Part shown: positions 57,617 through 64,000 of the stretch, piece by piece
How the letters are laid out: each line of letters begins with the position of its first letter
Position numbering within the stretch: position 1 is the first letter of the stretch
Source of the DNA: Streptomyces zhihengii
GTDB taxonomy: Bacteria; Actinomycetota; Actinomycetes; Streptomycetales; Streptomycetaceae
Length of the DNA stretch: 64,000 nt
Direction of reading: 5' to 3'
Assembly (NCBI RefSeq): GCF_016919245.1
Contig: NZ_JAFEJA010000001.1
Coordinates: forward strand, 6,163,501 to 6,227,500
Program-made: the position numbers and the translations under genes
The notes under the pieces: model-generated
The model's database searches: none
The model's input: the letters and a program-made list of their open reading frames with translations, nothing else
Told to the model about the DNA's origin: nothing

Positions 57617-58120
57617 TCAGAAGTCCGCGAGGGTCGGCTCGTCGAGACGGGCCACCGAGTCCTGGGTGTAGGAGCGCACATAGGCGTCCCGGATCGCCTC
57701 GATGACGGGGAAGCGCCGCGACGCCTCGGACGCCGGGTAGAGCAGGATCAGTTCGTAGGACCGCTCCCGTTCGATGGCGCCCCGGGAGTCCCGCCACTGC
57801 CCGCGGCCCTCCTGGATGGTGAGGCCGTCCGGGAAGCCGGGGGTGACATGGCGGTCGACGAAGGCCATGAACTGCGCGTCCGTCACGTCGGGGCCGCCGT
57901 CGGGGCGCTCGGTCCCGAAGAAGAGCCGTGTCTCGACGTAGCGTTCGCCCCGCACGGCGGTGGTGGCGGGGGCGATGGACACGGTGCGGTCGGTTCCCAG
58001 ACCGGCCTGCGCGGTGGGTGCGGCCACGGCCAGGACGGCGATGGCCGCGCCCACGCCGGCGAGCAGCGTGCGCTGCTTCACGGAGCGCGGCAGCGGACGC
58101 GACAGCTTCGGGGAGGGCAC
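57617..58120 (-). CDS. Secreted DUF3574-domain protein
   Basis: 167 aa from the GTG at 58120, with AAAGGG upstream. Residues 1-40 are a Sec signal peptide (PRSVKQRTLLAGVGAAIAVLAVAAPTAQA). The domain follows: RYVETRLFFGTERPDGGPDVTDAQFMAFVDRHVTPGFPDGLTIQEGRGQWRD and SYELILLYP. Function of DUF3574 is unknown. It is divergent from the chaplin gene, 363 bp away. Confidence 0.82.
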   Translation of the reverse strand: MPSPKLSRPLPRSVKQRTLLAGVGAAIAVLAVAAPTAQAGLGTDRTVSIAPATTAVRGERYVETRLFFGTERPDGGPDVTDAQFMAFVDRHVTPGFPDGLTIQEGRGQWRDSRGAIERERSYELILLYPASEASRRFPVIEAIRDAYVRSYTQDSVARLDEPTLADF

Positions 58121-58483
58121 GGATCGATCCCTTTCGTTCGGTTCCGGCCGAACGGCCCGGTGCCGGCCGGCGCCCCACTGTGTCAACGCCCGTGCCCCGC
58201 AAGCCGGTCGGATCACCGGGGGCGGGGGTAAACCACCCGCATGAGCGCAAGCCGCTCCCACCTGCGTGACGAGGACCGCCCGGCCCCTGCGGGGCGAATC
58301 GGCGCCCTGCGGGCGGAGTTGGCGGAAGCGAAGATTCCGCCCGATCGGTGCGACGGCGGGCGCGTTCGACACCACGCTCACACGGACGGGTGAATGCCTC
58401 GTGCGGCAGAACCCATGGGTGCCCGCCGCGTTATTCCCGGTGCGGGCGAGTGTCCCGCGAACCAGATGCGAAGGCAGGGAACC
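58121..58483. other. Divergent control region of the DUF3574 and chaplin genes
   Basis: A hairpin GGCGGAA-GCGAAGA-TTCCGCC lies at 58321-58341. No convincing -10/-35 pair for the chaplin could be chosen; chaplin genes are often read by the developmental sigma factor BldN. AGGGA at 58476-58480 is the ribosome site. Confidence 0.35.
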
Positions 58484-59212
58484 ATGAGGCAGGTTCACCG
58501 CAAGGGCCTGGCCACCGTGATGCTCACGGGTGGCGTGCTGGCGATGGCCACCGGTCACGCGCAGGCGGACTCCCACGCGGGCGGCGCCGCCGCCGGATCG
58601 CCCGGTGTGCTGTCCGGCAACGCGGTGCAGCTTCCCGTGCACGTCCCGGTCAACGTCTGTGGCAACACCGTCAACGTCGTCGGCCTGCTCAACCCCGCCG
58701 CGGGCAACTCCTGCGCCAATGTGTCGCGGGGCGGGGGCGGCGGTGCGCAGTCAGGCCACACCGACGAGGCCGTGGAGGGCGGCGGCACCGGGACCTCCGG
58801 CGTGGGTACCCACAACGGCGGCGGCGCGGCGGCGGAGGGCGACAGCGCCGGTTCCCCGGGCGTGCTCTCCGGCAACGGCGTCAAGCTGCCGGTCGACCTC
58901 CCGGTCAACCTCAGCGGCAACTCGGTGAACGTCGTCGGCATCGGCAACCCGTCCATCGGCAACACCTCGGTGAACGACTCGGGCGAGCCCCCGAAGACGC
59001 TGCCGATCACGCCCCCGAAGGCCGTCCCGCCGGCGAAGCCCGCCCCGCAGGGCGACGACGTCGTCGAGGCGCCGGAGCCCGCGGGCGAGTCTCTCGCCCA
59101 GACCGGTGCCGGCGCGCTCGGCCTCGTCGTGCCCGCCGGTGCGGCCATGCTGCTCGGCGGCGCGGTTCTCTACCGGCGCTTCCGCCCGTCCCAGGGCGGC
59201 CTCGGAGCCTGA
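58484..59212 (+). CDS. Long chaplin with sorting signal LAQTG
   Basis: 242 aa. Signal peptide 1-29 (KGLATVMLTGGVLAMATGHAQA). Two chaplin domains follow: residues about 38-80 (GVLSGNAVQLPVHVPVNVCGNTVNVVGLLN, two Cys) and about 123-165 (GVLSGNGVKLPVDLPVNLSGNSVNVVGIGN, both Cys replaced by Ser). The C terminus has the sortase motif LAQTG at 204-208, a hydrophobic stretch and RRFRPS. Long chaplins are sorted to the cell wall by class E sortase and make the aerial surface hydrophobic with short chaplins. No other chaplin or sortase gene is nearby. The second domain without Cys is unusual. Confidence 0.93.
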   Translation: MRQVHRKGLATVMLTGGVLAMATGHAQADSHAGGAAAGSPGVLSGNAVQLPVHVPVNVCGNTVNVVGLLNPAAGNSCANVSRGGGGGAQSGHTDEAVEGGGTGTSGVGTHNGGGAAAEGDSAGSPGVLSGNGVKLPVDLPVNLSGNSVNVVGIGNPSIGNTSVNDSGEPPKTLPITPPKAVPPAKPAPQGDDVVEAPEPAGESLAQTGAGALGLVVPAGAAMLLGGAVLYRRFRPSQGGLGA

Positions 59213-59661
59213 TCGGTCCCGTGCCGCCGGGGCTGCCGGCGGCACGGGAGCAGCCGGTGCACGCCAGGGGGCGCGGGCGCCCCGAGGGCCGGGCGGACCA
59301 GCCGCGGCGGCCAAGCGGTCCAGCGATCATGCGGCCCGGAGGCCGCGCCCCGGCCGCCCCCGATTGCCAAGCGGCCCGGAGGCCGCGCCTCCGGCCGCCC
59401 CGGCCCCCAGCCCTCGGGCCTCCAGGCGGCTTGATTGCCGCCCCCAGCCCCCAGCCCCCAGCCCCCGACCGCCGAGGGCCCGGCGACCGAGTTCCCGGCC
59501 TCCGACCGCCAAGGGCCCGGCGACCGAGCCCCCGGGCCCCGACCGCCAGGCGGCTCGACGGCGGAGTCCCCGGCCTGAGCCCCCCGGGCCTCCGGGTCCC
59601 GATGGCTGAGTCCCCGGCCTACGCCCCCGGGCCTCCGGGTCCCGACGGCTGAGTCCCCGGC
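59213..59661. repeat. Low-complexity, repeat-rich region after the chaplin gene
   Basis: About 450 bp without a gene. The last part is a tandem repeat with period 43-44 (GAGTCCCCGGCCT core at 59564, 59608 and 59651); the second unit, 59608-59650, is followed by an almost identical start of the third. Earlier parts have degenerate GGCGGCC-type repeats (GCCCCCAGCC steps near 59440-59465). Confidence 0.7.
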
Positions 59662-59702
59662 CTACGCCCCCCGGGCCTCCACGCAGCTCGACGCCGCGCC
59701 GG

Positions 59703-60450
59703 TCACCCGGAGTGCCCCCGGCGGGAGTCGTCCGCCGGGGACTCCGCCGTCGGGCGGCCGGTGCGAGCAGCGTGACCCGAGGTGCCGGTGGTGCCCGGGG
59801 TGCCGGTGGCGCCTGCGCGCCAGGCGGCCAGCACCGCGTCGATCGTCGCGGCGACCCGGGACCGTGCCGCGCGGCGCTCCACGCCGGCCATGAGCATCGC
59901 GTCGTACGGGGTGTCCAGATGGCGCACCGACGCCCGCACCGCGGCCGTGACCGCCCCTTCGTCGAGCGACCGGCCGGCGGCGGTACGCCCCACCCGCCCG
60001 CTGCCGCGCACCGAGGCGTGGGCGGCGATCTCCGCGGCCCGTTCGGCCGGGGAACAGCCGCCGGATCTCGGCGGCCAGACCGGCGGTGACGTGCGCGTCC
60101 GCCGCCGCCCGCCGCTCCGCGTCACGGGCCCGCCGCCGCGCACGCGCCTCGGCGTCGGCGAGGCACGCCGCCTCCGCGGCGGCGAGCGCCTGCTCCTCCA
60201 CCAGCAGCCCCTGGCGCTCCCAGCGACGGCGGCGGCGGTTGCGGCGGACGACGACCGCGTGCAGCGAACCGGCCTCACGGGCCCGTCGGGTGAGCGCGGC
60301 GTCGCCGCGCGGCAGGAACACCAGGTGGCCGAGGTCGGCGCAGTCCAGGCAGACGGGCAGCCCGGCTTCGACCGCGTGCATCGGCAGCGGCCCCCGGCGG
60401 CACTCGGCGCAGTGCCTGCCCCTCGACGGCCTCACGACCACCAGGCCCAT
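59703..60450 (-). pseudogene. DUF2293-domain gene, frameshifted
   Basis: The N-terminal part reads from the ATG at 60450 with a Cys-rich start (CAECRRGPLPMHAVEAGLPVCLDCADLGHL) and a long helix, down to AAEIRRLFPG. It then fits the family only in another frame (AERAAEIAAHASVRGSGRVGRTAAGRSLDEGAVTAAVRASVRHLDTPYDAMLMAGV), which ends at 59703. The frames join near 60047-60056. The original frame runs on as Arg/Gly-rich noise to 59662. The family usually has FPGCPAE here, so a deletion of 8 bp is likely. It is either a pseudogene or a sequencing error. Function of DUF2293 is unknown. Confidence 0.72.
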
Positions 60451-60471
60451 ACCGGGAAGATACCCACGGTC

Positions 60472-60486
60472 TAGGCTCGGCTCCCA
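60472..60486 (+). promoter_or_regulatory. Leaderless -10 box (TAGGCT) of the hydroxyacid dehydrogenase gene
   Basis: TAGGCT at 60472-60477, 8 nt before the ATG at 60486, with no ribosome site. Confidence 0.5.
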
Positions 60487-61466
60487 TGACCCTGCGCTGT
60501 GCCGTGCTCGACGACTACCAGGACGTCGCGCTCTCCCTCGCGGACTGGTCCGCGCTCGCCCCCTCCGTCGACGTCCGTTCCCTGAGCCGGCATCCGGCCA
60601 CGGAGGACGAGGTGGTGGAGGCCGTCGGGGACTGCGAGATCCTCGTCGTGATGCGCGAACGCACCCCCCTCACCGCGTCCCTGCTCGCCCGGCTGCCCCG
60701 GCTGCGGCTGGTCGTCACCTCCGGTATGCGCAACGCCTCGATCGACCTGGACGCCGCCACCGGGCAGGGCGTCACCGTCTGCGGCACGTCCAGCGGTTCG
60801 GCGCCGCCCGCCGAGCTGACCTGGGCACTGATCCTCGGGCTCGCCCGCCAGGTGGTGCCCGAGAGCACGGCACTGCGCGAGGGCGGACCCTGGCAGTCCA
60901 CGCTCGGCACCGACCTGCGGGGCAGCACCCTCGCCCTGCTGGGGCTCGGCAGGATCGGGGCGCAGGTGGCGGCCGTCGGCCGGGCGTTCGGCATGGAGGT
61001 CACCGCGTGGAGCCGCAACCTCACCGAGGAGCGGGCCGCCGCCTGCGGGGCGGTACGCGCCGGATCCCTCGAAGAGCTGCTGGAGGGGGGCGACTTCGTC
61101 TCCGTGCACCTGCAGCTCGGCGACCGGACCCGCGGGCTGATCGGTGCCCCGGAGCTGCGCAGGATGCGGCCGAGCGCCTATCTGGTCAACACCTCACGGG
61201 CCGCGATCGTCGACCAGGACGCACTCCTCACGGCCCTGCGCGAGGGGTGGATCGCGGGGGCCGGAGCCGATGTCTTCGCCGAGGAGCCGCTGCCCGCCGG
61301 CGACCCGCTGCGCACCGTGCCGCGCTTCCTCGGCCTGCCCCACCTCGGCTACGTGACCCGGAACAACTACACGGCCTACTTCCGCGAGGCCGTCGAGGAC
61401 ATCGCCGCCTATCTGGCGGGCGGCCCCGTCCGCGTCCTCGCCGCGCCCGCCGGGACGACCGGCTAG
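60486..61466 (+). CDS. D-2-hydroxyacid dehydrogenase family protein
   Basis: 326 aa. NAD(P)-binding motif LGLGRIGAQVAAVGRAFGMEV is in the middle; LVNTSRAAIVDQDALLTALREGWIAGAGADVFAEEPLP contains the catalytic Arg and the Glu region, and GLPHLGYVT the catalytic His. It reduces 2-oxo acids or oxidises D-2-hydroxy acids in the cytoplasm; substrate is not apparent. The gene probably makes a leaderless transcript. It ends 12 bp from the convergent small membrane protein gene. Confidence 0.93.
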   Translation: MTLRCAVLDDYQDVALSLADWSALAPSVDVRSLSRHPATEDEVVEAVGDCEILVVMRERTPLTASLLARLPRLRLVVTSGMRNASIDLDAATGQGVTVCGTSSGSAPPAELTWALILGLARQVVPESTALREGGPWQSTLGTDLRGSTLALLGLGRIGAQVAAVGRAFGMEVTAWSRNLTEERAAACGAVRAGSLEELLEGGDFVSVHLQLGDRTRGLIGAPELRRMRPSAYLVNTSRAAIVDQDALLTALREGWIAGAGADVFAEEPLPAGDPLRTVPRFLGLPHLGYVTRNNYTAYFREAVEDIAAYLAGGPVRVLAAPAGTTG

Positions 61467-61477
61467 CGCACACCCGG

Positions 61478-61936
61478 CTAGCGCACCCCCGGCGCCGCGG
61501 CGCCGATGAACTCCGAGAGCGTCTCCCGGGCCTGCTCCGAGCGCCGGGAGCGCTCCGGCTCGTCCGGGGCCTCGTGCATGCAGTTGGTGACCTCGAACGC
61601 CTCGGCGGCCAGCGCCAGCGCCTGCGGATCGTCGCAGACCAACTGCACCCGGATGAGCGCCTGGTGTGCGCCGGAGCGCAGACGGTAGGAGTCGATGCGC
61701 GCGGCCTCGGCGACCGCGCTGCCCGGTGTCTCCTGCGCCCGGTGCCAGCGGTCGTTCTGCCCGCGCCGGTAGTCCACCAGCGCGCCGGCGAAGGCGCTGT
61801 AGGCGGTGATCCGTTCCTGGCGGAGCTGCTCCTCGCGGGCGAGCGCGGCGGTGCGTTCGGTGGTCCGGTGCTGGAACAGGTGGGTCGCCACCGAACCCAG
61901 CAGGGTGCCCGCGACCGCGATGACGGTGGTCCACAT
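61478..61936 (-). CDS. Small N-terminally anchored coiled-coil protein, unknown function
   Basis: 152 aa. The N terminus TTVIAVAGTLLGSVATHLFQ is a single membrane segment; the rest is a long helix rich in Glu, Arg and Ala (TERTAALAREEQLRQERITAYSAFAG), suggesting a coiled coil in the cytoplasm. I do not recognise a family. It is divergent from the 243-aa DUF gene; the 62-bp gap holds the promoter of the latter. Confidence 0.75.
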   Translation of the reverse strand: MWTTVIAVAGTLLGSVATHLFQHRTTERTAALAREEQLRQERITAYSAFAGALVDYRRGQNDRWHRAQETPGSAVAEAARIDSYRLRSGAHQALIRVQLVCDDPQALALAAEAFEVTNCMHEAPDEPERSRRSEQARETLSEFIGAAAPGVR

Positions 61937-61986
61937 GTGCTTGCTCCAGAGCGGATAATCGTTCGATCAGGCCCCAGCAATCTTGC

Positions 61987-61999
61987 TACGTTCCTGTCG
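61987..61999 (+). promoter_or_regulatory. Leaderless -10 box (TACGTT) of the 243-aa DUF gene
   Basis: TACGTT at 61987-61992 lies 6 nt before the GTG at 61999; no ribosome site. It may also drive the tRNA-like RNAs downstream. Confidence 0.4.
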
Positions 62000-62730
62000 T
62001 GGCGAAACTCAATCAGATCATCGCAGTGGAGAAGGGCGTCAAGTCCAAGGCGCACCAGGACCTGACGGCGGCCCACCACGGGCTCCAGAAGCCCGCGCTG
62101 CTCGCCGGTATCTCGCGGACCTACCAGCCCAAGGACGAGGAGGGCGAGCAGTTGCCGCCCGAGTCCACCCGGGTCCAGGTGAAGGCCGAGGACGTGCTGC
62201 GCGAGACGGCGAAGACGCTGACCAGGCTCTTCGATGTGACCGCCACCAAGGACTGGGCCAACTGCGCGGCCCGCGCGGACGTGAGCGTGGACGGCCGGGT
62301 GCTGGTGGGCGACGTGCCCGTGTCGTATCTGCTCTTCCTGGAGAAGCAGCTCACCGACATCAACACCTTCGTCCGGAAGCTGCCGGTGCTCGACGCGTCC
62401 GAGTCCTGGACGCAGGACCCGTCCACCGACGACTGGAAGACGGACGCGGTCCGCACGCTGCGCACCAAGAAGGTGCCCCGCAACCACGTCAAGGCCGAGG
62501 CCACCGAGAAGCACCCGGCGCAGGTCGAGGTGTACTACGAGGACATCCCGGTCGGGTACTGGACGACGGTGAAGTTCTCCGGCGCGCTGCCGGCCCGACG
62601 GGTCAACGAACTGCTGGAGCGGGTGGAGAAGCTCCAGCAGGCGGTGAAGTTCGCCCGCGAGGAGGCCAACGGCGCCGAGGTCACCGACCAGCGGGTGGGT
62701 GACGCCGTGTTCGGCTATCTCTTCGGATAG
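61999..62730 (+). CDS. Conserved protein of unknown function (DUF7873-like, tentative), next to tRNA-mimic RNAs
   Basis: 243 aa, starting with GTG (61999). The sequence is hydrophilic with high Lys and Glu content, mixed alpha/beta, no signal peptide and no membrane segment; conserved-looking blocks are AVEKGVKSKAHQDLTAAHHG, TKDWANCAARADVSVDGRVLVGDVPVSYLLFLEKQL and EVYYEDIPVGYWTTVKFSGAL. It is not a Ro60/TROVE protein and shows no helicase, ligase or nuclease motif. A hairpin (62741-62768) directly follows the stop, then two tRNA-like RNAs, so it may bind or process them; this is inference from position only. Family assignment is from memory and uncertain. Confidence 0.75.
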   Translation: MAKLNQIIAVEKGVKSKAHQDLTAAHHGLQKPALLAGISRTYQPKDEEGEQLPPESTRVQVKAEDVLRETAKTLTRLFDVTATKDWANCAARADVSVDGRVLVGDVPVSYLLFLEKQLTDINTFVRKLPVLDASESWTQDPSTDDWKTDAVRTLRTKKVPRNHVKAEATEKHPAQVEVYYEDIPVGYWTTVKFSGALPARRVNELLERVEKLQQAVKFAREEANGAEVTDQRVGDAVFGYLFG

Positions 62731-62740
62731 CCCCATGACT

Positions 62741-62768
62741 CCCCGGTCCGCCTGTGCGCGGGCCGGGG
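62741..62768 (+). terminator. Hairpin after the 243-aa DUF gene
   Basis: 11-bp arms 62741-62751 (CCCCGGTCCGC) and 62758-62768 (GCGGGCCGGGG) with one G-U pair and a 6-nt loop. It could end the mRNA, or be a processing site between the mRNA and the RNAs that follow. The right arm also contains GCCGGGG, the acceptor 5' strand sequence of the first RNA. Confidence 0.5.
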
Positions 62769-62775
62769 TGCGCGA

Positions 62776-62911
62776 GGAGCGCAAAGCTGAAACTGAAGTT
62801 CGTCGTGATCACGCGGTGGTGGTGGAGGTTCGAATCCTCCCCCCGGCACTCGTGCCGGGGTGGCCCAAGTCAGGCAGAGGCAGACCGCGTTCAATCTCAG
62901 ACTATTGCTCC
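62776..62911 (+). ncRNA. tRNA-mimic RNA 1, circularly permuted tRNA-like / Y RNA (YrlA)-like
   Basis: Reading order: GCGGT (anticodon stem 3' side, 62813-62817), variable GGTGGT, T-arm GGAGG-TTCGAAT-CCTCC (62824-62840), acceptor CCCCGGC (62841-62847), short linker, acceptor GCCGGGG (62854-62860), TG, D-arm GCC-(13 nt with GG)-GGC (62863-62881), then ACCGC (62884-62888) pairing with GCGGT. All five tRNA helices but the anticodon loop are present in permuted order. Outer pairing: CTGAAACTGAA (62787-62797) with TTCAATCTCAG (62890-62900; 9 of 11), and GGAGC (62776-62780) with GCTCC (62907-62911). The acceptor is capped by its linker, as in YrlA tRNA mimics. Y RNAs bind Ro60 by the outer stem; no Ro60 gene is seen. 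Confidence 0.72.
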
Positions 62912-62933
62912 AGACTCAGCATTCGCCGCCGAT

Positions 62934-63067
62934 CGCCGGATCGACCGGACCTGGGCTCCGGACGTCGAATTGCCGGTTCAAGTCCGGCCCGCGCAGCTCG
63001 ATGCGCGGTGGTCCAAAGGCAGGACGCGACGACATCATGCTGACCCGGGTCCTCAAGCGTGCCGGCG
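62934..63067 (+). ncRNA. tRNA-mimic RNA 2, circularly permuted tRNA-like / Y RNA (YrlA)-like
   Basis: Same plan as RNA 1. CGTCG (62963-62967), variable AATT, T-arm GCCGG-TTCAAGT-CCGGC (62972-62988), acceptor CCGCGCA (62989-62995), linker GCTCGA, acceptor TGCGCGG (63002-63008), TG, D-arm GTCC-AAAGGCA-GGAC (63011-63025), G, then CGACG (63027-63031) pairing with CGTCG. Each helix is perfect. The outer stem is GGACCTGGG (62947-62955) with CCCGGGTCC (63044-63052; one G-U), and CGCCGG (62934-62939) with CCGGCG (63062-63067). The sequences differ from RNA 1 in every helix while the fold is kept, which is strong evidence of selection on structure. Confidence 0.75.
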
Positions 63068-63088
63068 TGCCGAATGGGCGGCATCACA

Positions 63089-63119
63089 GGGCTCGGGGGT
63101 CGGCTACACCCCCGGGCCC
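63089..63119. terminator. Terminator after the tRNA-mimic RNAs
   Basis: 12-bp arms GGGCTCGGGGGT (63089-63100) and ACCCCCGGGCCC (63108-63119) with one G-U pair, 7-nt loop. Serves the RNAs and, on the other strand, the aminotransferase gene. Confidence 0.7.
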
Positions 63120-63133
63120 GCTCCGTTTCCGCG

Positions 63134-64000
63134 CTACTGGCGGTAGCCCGCGAGGAACCGGCCGATGCGGCTGATGGCCGCGTCCAGATCGTCGGCGTAC
63201 GGCAGGGTGAGGATCCGGAAGTGGTCGGTCCGGGGCCAGTTGAAGCCCGTGCCCTGCACGACCTGGATCTTCTCCCGGAGCAGCAGGTCCAGGACGAACT
63301 TCTCGTCGTCGTGGATCGGGTGCACCTTCGGGTCGAGCCGCGGGAAGGCGTACAGCGCTCCCTTCGGCTTGACGCAGGAGACGCCGGGGATCTCGTTGAG
63401 CTTCTGCCAGGCCCGTTCCCGCTGCTCGTACAGCCTGCCGCCGGGGGCGACCAGTTCCCCGATCGACTGGCGGCCGCCCAGCGCGGCCTGGATGGCGTAC
63501 TGCGCGGGCGCGTTGGCGCACAGCCGCATCGAGGCCAGCATGGTGAGGCCCTCGATGTAGTTGCGGGCGTGCCCGCGCGGACCGCTGACGACCAGCCAGC
63601 CGGAGCGGAAGCCGGCGACCCGGTACGTCTTGGACAGGCCGCCGAAGGTCAGCACGACGAGGTCGGGCGCGAGGGAGGCGGCCGGATAGTGGACCGCGTC
63701 GTCGTAGACGATCTGGTCGTAGATCTCGTCGGCGAACACCATCAGGCCGTGCCGGCGGGCGAGGTCGAGGATGCCCTCGACGATCTCGCGCGGGTAGACC
63801 GCGCCCGTGGGGTTGTTCGGGTTGATGATCACGACGGCGCGGGTCCGGTCGGTGATCTTCGAGGCCATGTCGGCCAGATCCGGGTACCAGTCCGACTCCT
63901 CGTCGCACAGGTAGTGCACCGCCTTGCCGCCGGCGAGCGTGGTCACGGCCGTCCAGAGCGGGAAGTCGGGCGCGGGGATCAGCACTTCGTCGCCGTCCTC
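63134..64000 (-). CDS. PLP-dependent aminotransferase, class I (AlaA-like), 5' truncated by window edge
   Basis: The frame is open to the last base of the window, so the N-terminal part lies outside; 288 residues are present. VVIINPNNPTGAVYPREIV, VFADEIYDQIVYDDAVHYP and the lysine region FGGLSKTYRVAGFRSGW are the cofactor-binding motifs of the aspartate-aminotransferase fold; GFNWPRTDHFRILTLPYADDLDAAISRIGRFL is the C-terminal substrate Arg region. The closest match I know is the alanine-synthesising transaminase AlaA, which makes alanine from pyruvate and glutamate. It converges on the tRNA-mimic RNAs. Confidence 0.9.
   Translation of the reverse strand, partial: EDGDEVLIPAPDFPLWTAVTTLAGGKAVHYLCDEESDWYPDLADMASKITDRTRAVVIINPNNPTGAVYPREIVEGILDLARRHGLMVFADEIYDQIVYDDAVHYPAASLAPDLVVLTFGGLSKTYRVAGFRSGWLVVSGPRGHARNYIEGLTMLASMRLCANAPAQYAIQAALGGRQSIGELVAPGGRLYEQRERAWQKLNEIPGVSCVKPKGALYAFPRLDPKVHPIHDDEKFVLDLLLREKIQVVQGTGFNWPRTDHFRILTLPYADDLDAAISRIGRFLAGYRQ

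Noticed and set aside
62761..62848. Normal-order tRNA from GCCGGGG (62762) to CCCCGGC (62841)
   Set aside because: The acceptor helix could form, but no proper anticodon stem-loop exists between, and the D-arm loop is too short. The permuted reading explains more helices.
62734..63133. Group I or group II intron as the cause of the split tRNA-like pieces
   Set aside because: The spacers are too short and no intron core or splice motifs are seen; the acceptor ends are joined by only 5-6 nt.

Overview
The window is about 73% GC, with strong GC bias at third codon positions, Tat- and sortase-type secreted proteins, a chaplin, bldA-type TTA scarcity and TAGGCT-type leaderless promoters. All of this points to a Streptomyces chromosome. 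From memory, the backbone order (gltB-gltD, pyk, an ANTAR response regulator, a branched-chain amino-acid ABC operon, polA, rpsA, coaE) is the conserved core gene order of the genus. No phage, insertion sequence, CRISPR array or plasmid function is visible.

Layout. 1-5.2 kb: glutamate synthase gltB (5' end outside the window) and gltD. 5.4-16.4 kb: a string of small transcription units: VWA protein, small monooxygenase-fold protein, cold-shock protein, DEAD-box helicase, ankyrin/HEAT protein, zincin-like protein, secreted trypsin, GH35 beta-galactosidase divergent from an AraC regulator, chorismate mutase. 16.5-24.9 kb: aminopeptidase N; a two-gene PLP decarboxylase plus lysine/ornithine N-hydroxylase unit resembling desAB without desCD; a Tat-exported 5'-nucleotidase; a SIMPL protein carrying a TTA codon. 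25-33.8 kb: pyk, tRNA-Leu(CAA), ANTAR regulator, and a five-gene liv-type amino-acid importer. 33.9-48.1 kb: thioesterase, FdhF/YdeP-type molybdoenzyme, polA, membrane hydrolase-like protein, secreted transglycosylase-like protein, hrpB, methyltransferase, rpsA. 48.1-57.5 kb: secreted beta-helix protein with a DasR-like site upstream, PAC2 protein, coaE, TPR protein, DUF6343 protein, SPFH protein, and a SNF2 helicase coupled to a SWIM protein. 57.6-64 kb: DUF3574 secreted protein, long chaplin, frameshifted DUF2293 gene, hydroxyacid dehydrogenase, small membrane protein, a 243-aa DUF protein, two tRNA-mimicking RNAs, and an aminotransferase cut by the window end.

The most interesting object is at 62.78-63.07 kb. 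Two tandem RNA structures there each contain a canonical T-arm, acceptor helix, D-arm and anticodon-stem helix, but in circularly permuted order (3' half before 5' half), each closed by an outer long-range helix. This matches the architecture of YrlA-type bacterial Y RNAs. They follow a gene of unknown function, with no Ro60/TROVE gene or rtcB in view. Other points of interest are duplications of gene 3' ends into the downstream intergenic region, a probable 8-bp deletion in the DUF2293 gene, a triple ACCGGT operator, and several leaderless promoters.
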